Shown: positions 55,118 through 63,643, counted from the stretch's first letter. The stretch is 64,000 nucleotides of DNA from ANME-2 cluster archaeon (GCA_014237145.1 JAAXOC010000042.1:22721-86720); one strand, 5' to 3'. Notes: a model not told the origin generated them from the letters alone. Numbers and translations are program-made.

Positions 55118-55127
55118 TTATATATAC
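55118..55127 (+). promoter_or_regulatory. TATA box with upstream inverted-repeat candidates
   Basis: TTATATATAC about 37-46 nt before ATG 55164. Upstream, TGTATAGATACATGTATACA and TACACAATATACACAATGTG with TA form repeated/inverted TGTATA-type half sites (55069-55110), a plausible operator. Confidence 0.45.
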
Positions 55128-55163
55128 AAATAATGTTTGAAAAAAAATCGTGGAGGTAGGTCT

Positions 55164-55301
55164 ATGGGAATTTCAAATGAAAAATCGATGAAAAACGAAG
55201 AAGAGTATAATTTTACTGCACTTACCAAATCTGAAATAATGCACCTTAAAGAAAGTATGCATCATAATCATGAATTAATGGTACGTTTGGCTCAATTGTA
55301 A
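55164..55301 (+). CDS. Small hypothetical protein (45 aa)
   Basis: MGISNEKSMKNEEEYNFTAL...LMVRLAQL, with a strong GGAGGT ribosome-binding site about 6 nt before the ATG and a TATA box at good distance. The peptide is helical and rich in Glu, Met and His. I do not recognise it. It converges on, and overlaps, the decayed 3' end of the doc gene. A small regulator is possible. Confidence 0.5.
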   Translation: MGISNEKSMKNEEEYNFTALTKSEIMHLKESMHHNHELMVRLAQL

Positions 55302-55676
55302 TTGTCTACTCTTTTTGAGTCGTATACATCTTTTTTTTAACCATTTATTGATATCGTCAATCTCGCAATCATATTTTGCAATTTTAAGCAAGAATTTTTA
55401 CATTTGAATTTTGTCCGTATGTATATGATAACCTTCGTCTCTTAGAATAATATCTGCAACTTGAAATGCAGTTCTTTTGTGTCCATCCATAAAAGGGTGT
55501 CTTGTTATTATTCCATTCAAAACAATAGCCGCTTTTTCAAAATTATCGGCTCCCTTGTCAAGTTCAAATACCAAGAAATCAATAGTTCCTGAATTTAGAA
55601 TACCACCTACTCCCCCCAATTTTTCAATTATATAATCATGAATTTCAACAATCTTTTCTGTGGTTATAGCAGTCAT
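55275..55676 (-). pseudogene. Doc/Fic-type toxin gene interrupted by an in-frame stop
   Basis: From ATG 55676 the frame reads MTAITTEKIVEIHDYIIEKL and includes the death-on-curing motif RHPFMDGHKRTAFQVADIIL (with His where most Doc proteins have Asn). TAA at 55400-55398 stops it after about 92 residues, but the same frame continues with KFLLKIAKYDCEIDDINKWL, the normal Doc C-terminal helix, to a stop at 55277-55275. So a single nonsense change has cut off the last helix. Doc kinases act on elongation factor Tu and are paired with Phd antitoxins; no phd gene is next to it, which fits loss of toxin function. Confidence 0.8.
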
Positions 55677-55736
55677 AAACACCAATAAATACATTCCTTT
55701 AAAAAAATAGTTTTGTGTTAGGCCCCATAATCATAA

Positions 55737-55748
55737 TTTTATATATAG
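55737..55748 (-). promoter_or_regulatory. TATA box of the doc gene
   Basis: On the minus strand CTATATATAAAA lies about 60 nt before the ATG at 55676, proper for an archaeal promoter with a short leader. The doc gene thus still has a promoter although its frame is broken. Confidence 0.4.
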
Positions 55749-55826
55749 ACGATGCATAAAACACATATATCACGCAATAACTATCCACATACTAACAGTA
55801 CAAAGTCTTCGTATACTTAAATTGGT

Positions 55827-56816
55827 TTATTTCCTCTTTCTCCTGGGTTTGGGATATTTTTTATGCAGCTCATCCACTTTCCTTTGCAGGTCTTTGGCAA
55901 TATCTTCATCAAATATCCCTGAATAATAATCTATACGCACAGCAATTGATATTTTGGCAGCCAGTACCCTTGCGATCTTGCCCCTCAGCCACCAGGGGGA
56001 CTCTCTGACCAGGGGATGCTGGAATATTACACCGTGTTTGGGTGAGGGAGCATTCCCCCTTAAGTGTTTGAACAGTGCTTTTTCAGCCCCCAATACCTGG
56101 ATAGTGCTTGAAGGCATACTGGCAAGTTTTTTTGAACTCCCGACAATGCCAAGCAGCCTGGCACCGATGTGGGCACCGGCTACGGCCGAAAGGTTGGGTA
56201 AGTTGTTGTTCATATATTCCTCGATATCCAGTGATATCCGATTCTTGTTGTCATATAATCCAGCAACTGTGGTTGCCAGTTCGGTTACACGTGTTACCCA
56301 TGGTACTGGCAGTTCCATTCCTGATGAGTTCCTGGCCCGCTCCAGGATCTTTTCATCTTCGATTTTCCAGTTTGAAATATCGTTCCTGACACCATACTTT
56401 GATATGAATCTGGCAAGTGGCTCGCCCTTTAACCTGAGTTCTGGAAAATGCAGGTCATATAGTTCCTTTAACCTCTCAGATAGTGCATTGGTGTTCTTGT
56501 CAAGGTCATCCAGGGCATCAATGAACCGGATAAGGATATGTTCATCTGATCCTGATGCAGTGACCTGCATCATAGCATATTCTATGTTCACCTGACGGAA
56601 CAGGTCATCATACTCATTTTCCGATGCGATAAAACCCCAATCCTTTGCCAGGCTGCGTATCTCAATCCCGCAGACCTCATTGCATTCCAGTACCTCAGGC
56701 ATCTCTTGTAACCGGCCTGCAAGCACCTTTATATCTTTTGGATAAAGATCACAGGAATTTATTTTCCCGTCATCAACTGAAAAAATCCCAAACCATGTCC
56801 TGACCGAATGCATCAA
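55827..56816 (-). CDS. C/D box RNP core protein Nop5 (Nop56/58)
   Basis: 329 residues. The N-terminal domain leads to the central coiled coil (LDKNTNALSERLKELYDLHF) and the Nop domain with MNNNLPNLSAVAGAHIGARL, GAEKALFKHLRGNAPSPKHG and VIFQHPLVRESPWWLRGKIA, ending in a Lys/Arg-rich tail (KPRRKRK). Nop5 bridges L7Ae-bound C/D RNA and fibrillarin to methylate rRNA and tRNA. Fibrillarin, usually the next gene, is not here. It lies 48 nt after the JAMM gene on the same strand, probably in one transcript. Confidence 0.93.
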   Translation of the reverse strand: MMHSVRTWFGIFSVDDGKINSCDLYPKDIKVLAGRLQEMPEVLECNEVCGIEIRSLAKDWGFIASENEYDDLFRQVNIEYAMMQVTASGSDEHILIRFIDALDDLDKNTNALSERLKELYDLHFPELRLKGEPLARFISKYGVRNDISNWKIEDEKILERARNSSGMELPVPWVTRVTELATTVAGLYDNKNRISLDIEEYMNNNLPNLSAVAGAHIGARLLGIVGSSKKLASMPSSTIQVLGAEKALFKHLRGNAPSPKHGVIFQHPLVRESPWWLRGKIARVLAAKISIAVRIDYYSGIFDEDIAKDLQRKVDELHKKYPKPRRKRK

Positions 56817-56864
56817 ATATAGAATTATACGGATTATATATATGTATTATCTGTTCCAGGTGGG

Positions 56865-57290
56865 TCAGAGGATGTCAAAATCTTCGTCGTCATCGAACTC
56901 GATATCCAGCACATCCAGCACCCTGGAATGACCGTTCGCATTATAGCAGCGCCATGAACGCATATTATACGGTGCACCAACAATGATGTGGTAATCTCCT
57001 ATCCTGGCAAATAGTGCAAGGTCGGCCCTTGAAGGGTTGGTGTTGGATGATGGGTGACTGTGAACAGAACCTGCGATGCTGAGATTGGGCATCATGTATA
57101 ATCTCAAAACGGCGCTGACCTGTGATGATTCTGTGCCGGGCAGGAATATCACATCCTTGATGACACCTTCCTCAGCCCGCATCAACCCTGCAAACTCATT
57201 AGGTGCCGATGAACGGGAAACCTCAATAATGAACTTCAGGGTCGACCTGGCTATACCTTTAATATCAGGAATTACCGGCACCTCCCGCAA
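56865..57290 (-). CDS. JAMM/MPN metalloprotease
   Basis: 141 residues with the full JAMM zinc site: Glu in PNEFAGLMRAEEG, and SVHSHPSSNTNPSRADLALF giving H-x-H-x(7)-S-x-x-D. Archaeal proteins of this kind remove ubiquitin-like SAMP modifiers from proteins. The acidic tail (EFDDDEDFDIL) is unusual. The gene begins 2 nt after the stop of the marker-protein gene, so they are likely coupled. Confidence 0.88.
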   Translation of the reverse strand: MREVPVIPDIKGIARSTLKFIIEVSRSSAPNEFAGLMRAEEGVIKDVIFLPGTESSQVSAVLRLYMMPNLSIAGSVHSHPSSNTNPSRADLALFARIGDYHIIVGAPYNMRSWRCYNANGHSRVLDVLDIEFDDDEDFDIL

Positions 57291-57292
57291 AG

Positions 57293-58270
57293 CTACAGGG
57301 TAATACCTGTGATAATATCCCTGTTAAAATCAAACAACTGGTAGCTGTCATTTTTGTGTATCATAGTCAGGCATTTATCATCAGTGATCTCACCGATTAT
57401 GCAGGCGGTAATACCCACTTCTTCGAACAGTTCGATACAGCGACTGGCATTTTCAGGTGCGGCTGTCACAATATATCCAGTGGCAGGATATATCTTGAGC
57501 CACTGGATAAAGTCCACTCCATCAGGCACAGGTATCTTTTCCAGGTCCACTGCCGCACCCTTATGACTGGTCTCAAGCAACATACCCAGTGTACCAAGGG
57601 TGCCCGGATTGCTGATATCCTTGCCTGAATTGACGACATGCGCCTCGCCTATGGTCTGCATTACCAGGTATTTCTCCCTGACTTCGGCAGGGCTCTTCAT
57701 TGTGGTGGTGTCCCAGCTGTACGGAGAATTTGGGCCCACCTGGCCTTCCATATCGTAGGCCACGATGATCACATCCCCGGTCTTTGCGGTATCGCTGCGT
57801 ATAATGCAGTCCTTTTTAGCTGTGCCCACAATGGCCACAGACAGCGATGTATGTGGTGTGTCAGGATGTAGGTGTCCGCCCACCATCGGGATGCCAAACT
57901 TGGAGATGCCTGCTTTGATGCCGTTTAGCAGTTCCAGACATGCTTTTTTCTTGCTGCTGGCAAGTACATTGACCATACCCAGCGGCCTGCCGCCCATGGC
58001 AGAGATGTCATTGACGTTGACCAGTACCGAACTGTAGCCTGCCCACCAGGGACTGGCATCCAGGAGCCGACCCCATATCCCGTCGGCTGCGAACAGTACC
58101 ACATCATCGGTGCCTGCATCAAGGACTGCTGCATCGTCCCCGAAATCTACTATACAGTCCCCGTATTCTTCGCGTACTGTCTCGAAGATGTTGACAATAT
58201 CTGCTATGGGTTTCTTTCGTGTGATTCCTTCAAAGGTGCGGAGTTCGTGTGCGATCTTTTCAAGGTCCAG
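57293..58270 (-). CDS. Methanogenesis marker protein 2-like, AIR-synthase/PurM family (CTG start)
   Basis: Conserved sequence begins LDLEKIAHELRTFEGITRKK and continues FGDDAAVLDAG, FAADGIWGRLLDASPWWAGY, VNVNDISAMGGRPLGMVNVL and GIPMVGGHLHPDTPHTSL, the ATP- and substrate-binding pattern of PurM-like proteins in the form found in methanogens. The frame has no ATG, GTG or TTG before LDLEK; the codon there is CTG (58270-58268), 7 nt after AGGAGGA (58278-58284). An ATG directly beside the Shine-Dalgarno is out of frame and soon stops. I take CTG as start (325 aa, normal length). A GTG at 58102 would remove conserved sequence. Function in methanogens is not established; co-transcribed with the JAMM gene and probably Nop5. 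Confidence 0.85.
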   Translation of the reverse strand: MDLEKIAHELRTFEGITRKKPIADIVNIFETVREEYGDCIVDFGDDAAVLDAGTDDVVLFAADGIWGRLLDASPWWAGYSSVLVNVNDISAMGGRPLGMVNVLASSKKKACLELLNGIKAGISKFGIPMVGGHLHPDTPHTSLSVAIVGTAKKDCIIRSDTAKTGDVIIVAYDMEGQVGPNSPYSWDTTTMKSPAEVREKYLVMQTIGEAHVVNSGKDISNPGTLGTLGMLLETSHKGAAVDLEKIPVPDGVDFIQWLKIYPATGYIVTAAPENASRCIELFEEVGITACIIGEITDDKCLTMIHKNDSYQLFDFNRDIITGITL

Positions 58271-58374
58271 TAGTCATTCCTCCTGGCAGTGATGTTGAGA
58301 ATATTGTTTATGCTACAAATACATAATGGAGTGTGTGTTTAAGTTTATGCTGCTCAAATACTAAGAGAGGGATC

Positions 58375-58797
58375 ATGTCAAAATTTAAAAAGATCTTTTT
58401 GGTAACTGACGGGGGCTCAAGGGGTAACCCCGGCCCGTCCGCTATTGGATACGGCATCTATGACCAGGACTGGAATGCTATCGAGGAGAAGTCTGAATAT
58501 ATCGGGAAGGGCACCAACAACGAGGCTGAATACCGGGCGCTGGTCACTGCACTGGAGCGGGCGGCGCGCTACTGCAAGGATGATGTGGAGCATTATAGTG
58601 ACAGCGAACTGCTGGTCAGGCAGTTGAACGGGCAGTACCGGGTAAAGGCCGTGAATTTAAAGCCGCTGTTCGGTAAGGTGTCGACGGTAAGCAAGAAATT
58701 CGGCTCTGTCAAACACCATCATGTTCGGCGGACAGACAAGCGGCTGGCAAAGATTGACGGGCTGGTGAATGATGCGCTGGATGGGGCTGGGTATTGA
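58375..58797 (+). CDS. rnhA: Ribonuclease HI
   Basis: 140 residues from ATG 58375, which has GAGAGGG before it; an upstream frame extension is not conserved. Active-site parts are LVTDGGSRGNPGPSAIGYGI (Asp), GTNNEAEYRALVTALE (Glu), HYSDSELLVRQLNGQYRVK (Asp) and the final RRTDKRLAKIDGLVNDALD (Asp). It cuts the RNA of RNA-DNA hybrids. It is divergent from the marker-protein gene. The last 115 or so codons are present again at 62856-63204, on the far side of two surface-protein genes. Confidence 0.93.
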   Translation: MSKFKKIFLVTDGGSRGNPGPSAIGYGIYDQDWNAIEEKSEYIGKGTNNEAEYRALVTALERAARYCKDDVEHYSDSELLVRQLNGQYRVKAVNLKPLFGKVSTVSKKFGSVKHHHVRRTDKRLAKIDGLVNDALDGAGY

Positions 58798-58819
58798 TGT
58801 AAACCGGGTATATACCCTA

Positions 58820-60004
58820 TCAGTCATTTTTTCGCAATATTTGCATCACGATCAACAAGACTGAAACGCCTGCAAATAAACTAAATGCAGGAATTCCGTT
58901 CTTTTCAGTTGGTGCCTGGACCTGTTGTTTCTTTGCAGTCTCTGTTGGCTCTACAATAATACCTTCACCCCCGGATTCTCCCATAGCCTTCTTACCTGTT
59001 ATTGCAAAGGGTGAGAATCCAGGCACTTTTGTCTCAAAGTATAAATACTCTGCATCTTCTCCTATCCTATATGTCTCAAGTGGATTCCATATTCCATCAC
59101 TGTACCGATTCAATGAAATCGTGGACTTACTGATATTGTTATCAATGATCCAGGACTTCTCTACTTTGAAATTTATAATGGGGTTAGCAATGTTCTCTGA
59201 GGTCGCCCAGTCGAGATTTCCAACCCAGATATTCAGGTTCTTATACACTATATCCGATGGTGCACTATCTGCCAATGTAGAGGTGTTGTTCAATATCTCG
59301 ACCTTTGCAGCAATTTTGCCTGAATTTTTTAGACCAGTGAAATTGAGGTATTGTACTATATTACCTTCAAAATCAAAATTGTAGCTCACTATTGAACCCT
59401 TATTCACATATTCCCTTTTGGTTTCTGAAATCAATATATTCTTAAAAGCTTCACCAGAGCCTCCACTTCCCGCTCCTCCCCCTCCTCCGTTAGGGGTTTG
59501 GGGAATTTGAGTTATAACTTCTAATGAATATGTCCCAGTTTCAAATGTTGTATAATCCTGTGATTTCATATTTATCTGCGCAGTTCCAGTATTCATAATA
59601 ACCGGGATATCTTTCGGAACGGCTTCGACATTCCAGTTCATGCGAACAACAGAAGCAGATGGAACTGTAAGTTCCATAGTCCAGCTAACACCTTTTAAAT
59701 CAGGCTTTATATCTGTTGCTAACCGATTAACTACTTCATGGCTGCATGGAAAATACACGTCAAGGGCATCATCCTGGGGGGGAGGTGGGGCTGGAACATC
59801 CAGGTCCCTATCAAACCCATCTGAGGCATTAATGTTGACCCCTAAAATACGTATATAAGTAGCAGGTGGTGGCGGTGGGGAATTATCATTATCATTTGAG
59901 GACAGCGAAGTTACATATATGGGCAAAGTCCACTCTGCAACTGATGACCCAATGAAAAAGATCGACAATAATACAAGAGCGACGAAGCGCATTGTGTTTG
60001 ACAT
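58820..60004 (-). CDS. Surface protein with PGF-pre-PGF domain
   Basis: 394 residues: signal peptide (FVALVLLSIFFIGSSVAEW), proline-rich low-complexity stretch (NDNSPPPPPATYI), a beta domain, a glycine-rich linker (NGGGGGAGSGGSGEAFKN) and the PGF-pre-PGF domain (NLNIWVGNLDWATSENIANP ... YLYFETKVPGFSPFAITGKK). A membrane segment near the end (IPAFSLFAGVSVLLIVMQIL with RKND) resembles a variant PGF-CTERM with IPAF in place of PGF. Probably a lipid-anchored S-layer component. It follows the S-layer gene by 9 nt on the same strand, so the pair is an operon. Confidence 0.85.
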   Translation of the reverse strand: MSNTMRFVALVLLSIFFIGSSVAEWTLPIYVTSLSSNDNDNSPPPPPATYIRILGVNINASDGFDRDLDVPAPPPPQDDALDVYFPCSHEVVNRLATDIKPDLKGVSWTMELTVPSASVVRMNWNVEAVPKDIPVIMNTGTAQINMKSQDYTTFETGTYSLEVITQIPQTPNGGGGGAGSGGSGEAFKNILISETKREYVNKGSIVSYNFDFEGNIVQYLNFTGLKNSGKIAAKVEILNNTSTLADSAPSDIVYKNLNIWVGNLDWATSENIANPIINFKVEKSWIIDNNISKSTISLNRYSDGIWNPLETYRIGEDAEYLYFETKVPGFSPFAITGKKAMGESGGEGIIVEPTETAKKQQVQAPTEKNGIPAFSLFAGVSVLLIVMQILRKND

Positions 60005-60013
60005 ATCCTGCTC

Positions 60014-62668
60014 CTATCCTAAGTAAGGAGTCCCGCTAAAGGTTACATAAGTATCATTCAATGCAAGAACCCAATAGCCTTTCCCCAGTTCAATTTCGCT
60101 AACTTCATAATATTGCTTATTGGTAGTACTCCAGGTATATACAGGAATTAGCACATCTTCATTGCTACCGAAAATCGTATCCACATCTGGATAATCTGGT
60201 ATAATTGGAGTTGAAACAAGATTCCACCCCTGAAGTAGTGTCATCGTGTAGGAATAGGGGGAGTGACCAGAAGTGTAATATTGTGCATTTGAAACTCCTC
60301 CACTCACATATTTTTTATATTCTACTGTGAAACCGGATGCGGCAATATCAACAATTGTATATTGTGACGTTAAGTTCTTTTCTTGCACAATAATTTCAAT
60401 TAAGCCATTTTGGTATTTCACACGCCTTTTATCATCAACTAAGGTTGTTGAAGTAGTTAATTCATCATATGAGCCATCTGAATTTAACTGATAAATTGTT
60501 ACTTCCGGCATTAAATCTCCGGAAAATAATAAAATATCTGATACTTCAACAAAATAGTTATTTATCTGATATCCATCTCCCTCATAAATCACTCCATCTT
60601 TAATGATATATTTAATTGGTGATACATATTCTTCAACTTTCACTTCTCTTACCAGTGCACCGAGATTACCTGCTTCATTTACTTTAACTGCAAAGAGATT
60701 GCCAATAATATTTGTTACGGTACCTTCGGAAAGTCCGATATCATCATTATTTATTAAACTTAGCTGATCTGGATATGTCTTAACGATATAACCGTCATAT
60801 AGTGTAGCATCGTTATTATTCAGATCCAGTACATCTGTAGATATAAGATCCATATTATTGATTTTTACAAGATTGCAGTTCATGCCAGCAAATACTGTCT
60901 CAACAGTGAAATTCATAACTTCACTCTCTTGAGGTCCACCGAGGTCTGTTTTGTATATAAAATAACCACCCTCTGTCACGACCTCATTATCAACTTCTAC
61001 ACCATCTTTGCTAATTGACATCCATGCCTCTGATCCATCGACATCAATCTCAAGAGCTGTAATACTCCAACCGCCTGGTAAAACTAAAGTATTACCAACT
61101 CTCAAAAAATAATCATCATTCGAATCTTCATCAATAAGTTTTTTTGTAATGATCCACTCAGATGCAGTGCTATATACAACAGCATACTTACTGCTGCCCC
61201 ATGCAATATTTTGTCCCCATGGTATTGTAGTATAATTCATTTCTCCCACTGGGACGGATAAATTGGAGTAGAATGGAAGTCTAATGGATTCGTATCCAAC
61301 CTTATCTTCCAGATCATAATAAAGAACTGCCGGGTTGTCTGCTGACATTGCCATTAACATGGTCCCGGTTGAGGCATTAGTAGCACCTACTATCTCATAA
61401 ATACCTGGTTCTGTTATTTTTTTAATTAGTCCTGCCATATCCCCAGCTTCATTGACCCTGACTAAAAAGAGATCACTGATAATATTCTTTGCATTTCCTT
61501 TTGAAAGGGGTATATCAATGTCATTCAGTATATTTATTTGATTGTTGGATGTCTTGATAACATAACCATCATACAGGTTTGTATCGTTATTTTTGATTTC
61601 CAGTATATCTGCTGATATTAGATCGATATTATTTATTTTTACAAGATTGGTATTAAAGCCAGCAAATACTGTCTCAACAGTGAAATTCATAATTTCACTC
61701 TCTTGAGGTCCACCGAGGTATGTCGCACTAATAAAATAATCACCCACCGTCACGAACTTAGAATCAACTTCTACACCATCTTTGCTAATTGACATACATG
61801 CCTCTGATTCATTGACATCAATCTCAAGAGGTTTAATACTCCAACCACCTGGTAAAAACAGAGTCTCACCAACTCTCAATAAATAATCATCATCCTGATC
61901 TTCATCAATAAGTTTTTTTGTAATGATCCACTCGGATGAACTGCTATATACAACAGCATACTTACTGCCACCCCATCCAATATTATCCCCCCAGGGTATA
62001 GTTGTATAGTTCAGTTTTCTATTGGGTATGGATAAGTTATCATACAATGGAAAGGAAATTGAACCGTATCCATTTCTATCCTCCAGATCATAGTAGAGAA
62101 CAGCCGGATTATCTATGGATGTAGCCTTAAAAGTAGTTCCGGTTGCGTCAATTGCCCCTAACACCTCATATAGTGTTAATGCCGGGGCTGGTGATGATAT
62201 CGGCACTGAAATTACCGTTATATTTAATTTTTTTTCCACTCTACCTTTAAGGTAGAAAGTATATACACCGGTTTCATTGAATGTATAGCTCACAGACCGC
62301 ATATAAGGAAGATATTGTTCTTCTTCCCATATGCCATTCTCATTAACCAGGTATCTTGACTGCTTGGTATCTTCGAAATTTCTCCATTGAATGGTGTCAC
62401 CTACTTTTATTACCTTGTCTCCCACAGGTATGAACATGTAATTAGCGATTCTGATGAGGTATTCTTTAGGTTCCACAGTTGCATCAGGAGTTGCAGTAGG
62501 AGTTATAGTAGGAGTGGCCTCTTCTGTTGGCTGAACTGTAGAAGTAGAAGTTGCGGTTCCCACATCTTCTGGCTCTGTTTCGGCATAACTAGTTGCAGTA
62601 ACTGCGACTGTTAATGTAGTAAGCACCAGGAAAAAAAACAATGTTGACAATGTTATTTTCTTATTCAT
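60014..62668 (-). CDS. S-layer protein with cupredoxin-like N-terminal domain
   Basis: 884 residues. Signal peptide (LSTLFFFLVLTTLTVAVTA), Thr/Pro-rich linker (TPTITPTATPDATVEPKE), then a cupredoxin-like sandwich (YLIRIANYMFIPVGDKVIKV, GDTIQWRN, FNETGVYTFYLKG) that lacks the Cys/His copper ligands. Two tandem Methanosarcina-type S-layer domains follow, each with PAVLYYDLED, LNYTTIPWG, SEWIITKKLIDED and LGGPQESEIMNFTVETVFAG-like phrases. The C-terminal domain ends GWNLVSTPIIPDYPDVDTIF and GKGYWVLALNDTYVTFSG. No membrane anchor is seen at the C-terminus. The duplicated domain is known to form the hexagonal S-layer in Methanosarcina. Confidence 0.88.
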   Translation of the reverse strand: MNKKITLSTLFFFLVLTTLTVAVTATSYAETEPEDVGTATSTSTVQPTEEATPTITPTATPDATVEPKEYLIRIANYMFIPVGDKVIKVGDTIQWRNFEDTKQSRYLVNENGIWEEEQYLPYMRSVSYTFNETGVYTFYLKGRVEKKLNITVISVPISSPAPALTLYEVLGAIDATGTTFKATSIDNPAVLYYDLEDRNGYGSISFPLYDNLSIPNRKLNYTTIPWGDNIGWGGSKYAVVYSSSSEWIITKKLIDEDQDDDYLLRVGETLFLPGGWSIKPLEIDVNESEACMSISKDGVEVDSKFVTVGDYFISATYLGGPQESEIMNFTVETVFAGFNTNLVKINNIDLISADILEIKNNDTNLYDGYVIKTSNNQINILNDIDIPLSKGNAKNIISDLFLVRVNEAGDMAGLIKKITEPGIYEIVGATNASTGTMLMAMSADNPAVLYYDLEDKVGYESIRLPFYSNLSVPVGEMNYTTIPWGQNIAWGSSKYAVVYSTASEWIITKKLIDEDSNDDYFLRVGNTLVLPGGWSITALEIDVDGSEAWMSISKDGVEVDNEVVTEGGYFIYKTDLGGPQESEVMNFTVETVFAGMNCNLVKINNMDLISTDVLDLNNNDATLYDGYIVKTYPDQLSLINNDDIGLSEGTVTNIIGNLFAVKVNEAGNLGALVREVKVEEYVSPIKYIIKDGVIYEGDGYQINNYFVEVSDILLFSGDLMPEVTIYQLNSDGSYDELTTSTTLVDDKRRVKYQNGLIEIIVQEKNLTSQYTIVDIAASGFTVEYKKYVSGGVSNAQYYTSGHSPYSYTMTLLQGWNLVSTPIIPDYPDVDTIFGSNEDVLIPVYTWSTTNKQYYEVSEIELGKGYWVLALNDTYVTFSGTPYLG

Positions 62669-62855
62669 ATTTTATAACTCCATAATTTCAATATTGATGT
62701 AAACTTTCACTAATTGATAAAATCAAATATTTATTATTAGCATTATCATTATTATTATGAACTTCTCGATTAATCACAGTATAATTATTTAAATAATTTA
62801 AGTGTGATAGGTGTATGGAATTTTATTATGCATAAATGTGTCGGAATACTACAGA

Positions 62856-63204
62856 ACTGGGGATATATGATACCGACTTGAATGCCATAAAGGAGAAGTC
62901 TGAATAAATCGGGAAGAGCACCAACAACGAGGCTGAATACCGGGCGCTTATTACGGCACTGGAGCGGGCGGTGCGCTACTGCAAGGATGATGTGGAGCAT
63001 TATAGTGACAGCGAACTGCTGGTCAGGCAGTTGAACGGGCAGTACCGAGTAAAGGCCGTGAATTTAAAGCCGCTGTTCGGTAAGGTGTCGACGGTAAGCA
63101 AGAAATTCGGCTCTGTCAAACATAAGCATGTTCGGCGGACAGACAAGCGACTGGCGAGAATTGACGAGCTGGTGAATGATGCGCTGGATGGGGCAGGGTA
63201 TTGA
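62856..63204 (+). pseudogene. 3'-terminal fragment of rnhA with an in-frame stop
   Basis: This stretch copies the last three quarters of rnhA (58375-58797): matching begins near GGATATATGATACCGACTTG, passes a TAA where the intact gene has TAT (in the SEYIGKG segment), and goes on nearly unchanged to the shared stop TGATGT. The fragment YCKDDVEHYSDSELLVRQLN is the same in both copies. It cannot make active RNase HI because the first catalytic Asp is missing. Same orientation as the intact gene. Confidence 0.92.
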
Positions 63205-63643
63205 TGTTTGCTGAATATTGTAAGCGGCGACTTGATCATTGAGATTGTGCAGACACTGTCTGCACAATTTAATTACTATTCATTCAGTATGTAAACATTA
63301 AGTGATTTTATCGCATATACACGATAGAATCTGCAAAATTTATCGACTATAAACGACAAACTAATTAACGTCCAGAGTACATGTAATACAACATTCACTT
63401 CGTACCCCCGGACCGTCGGACACCCATGCATCCACAAGGTAACACAATAGCGCCTGCCAGCTCCCACACAACAAGGGCAAGTTGTGCAAAGTGGGACGGG
63501 CACCCTGGTAGAATGAAGGGGAAAGGGGGCGGGGGCTTAAAATCAATATTCAATAGACACAGACTTACACCTACTATTGTTTTACTGCCATTCTAAAAGG
63601 TTTTCGATAATCTTAAATGTCAAGAATTTGTTGATATTATTTT
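63205..63643. other. Intergenic stretch with one perfect hairpin
   Basis: About 440 bp after the rnhA fragment. Apart from the hairpin at 63244-63268 there are only short frames without recognisable features. Confidence 0.45.
63244..63268. repeat. Perfect inverted repeat (11-bp stem, 3-nt loop)
   Basis: ATTGTGCAGAC, loop ACT, GTCTGCACAAT. Only a weak T-rich stretch follows, so it is either a poor terminator, an operator, or a mobile-element end. The geometry (11-bp stem, 3-nt loop) is the same as the first hairpin in the MITE-like element at 29356, with different sequence. Confidence 0.6.
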
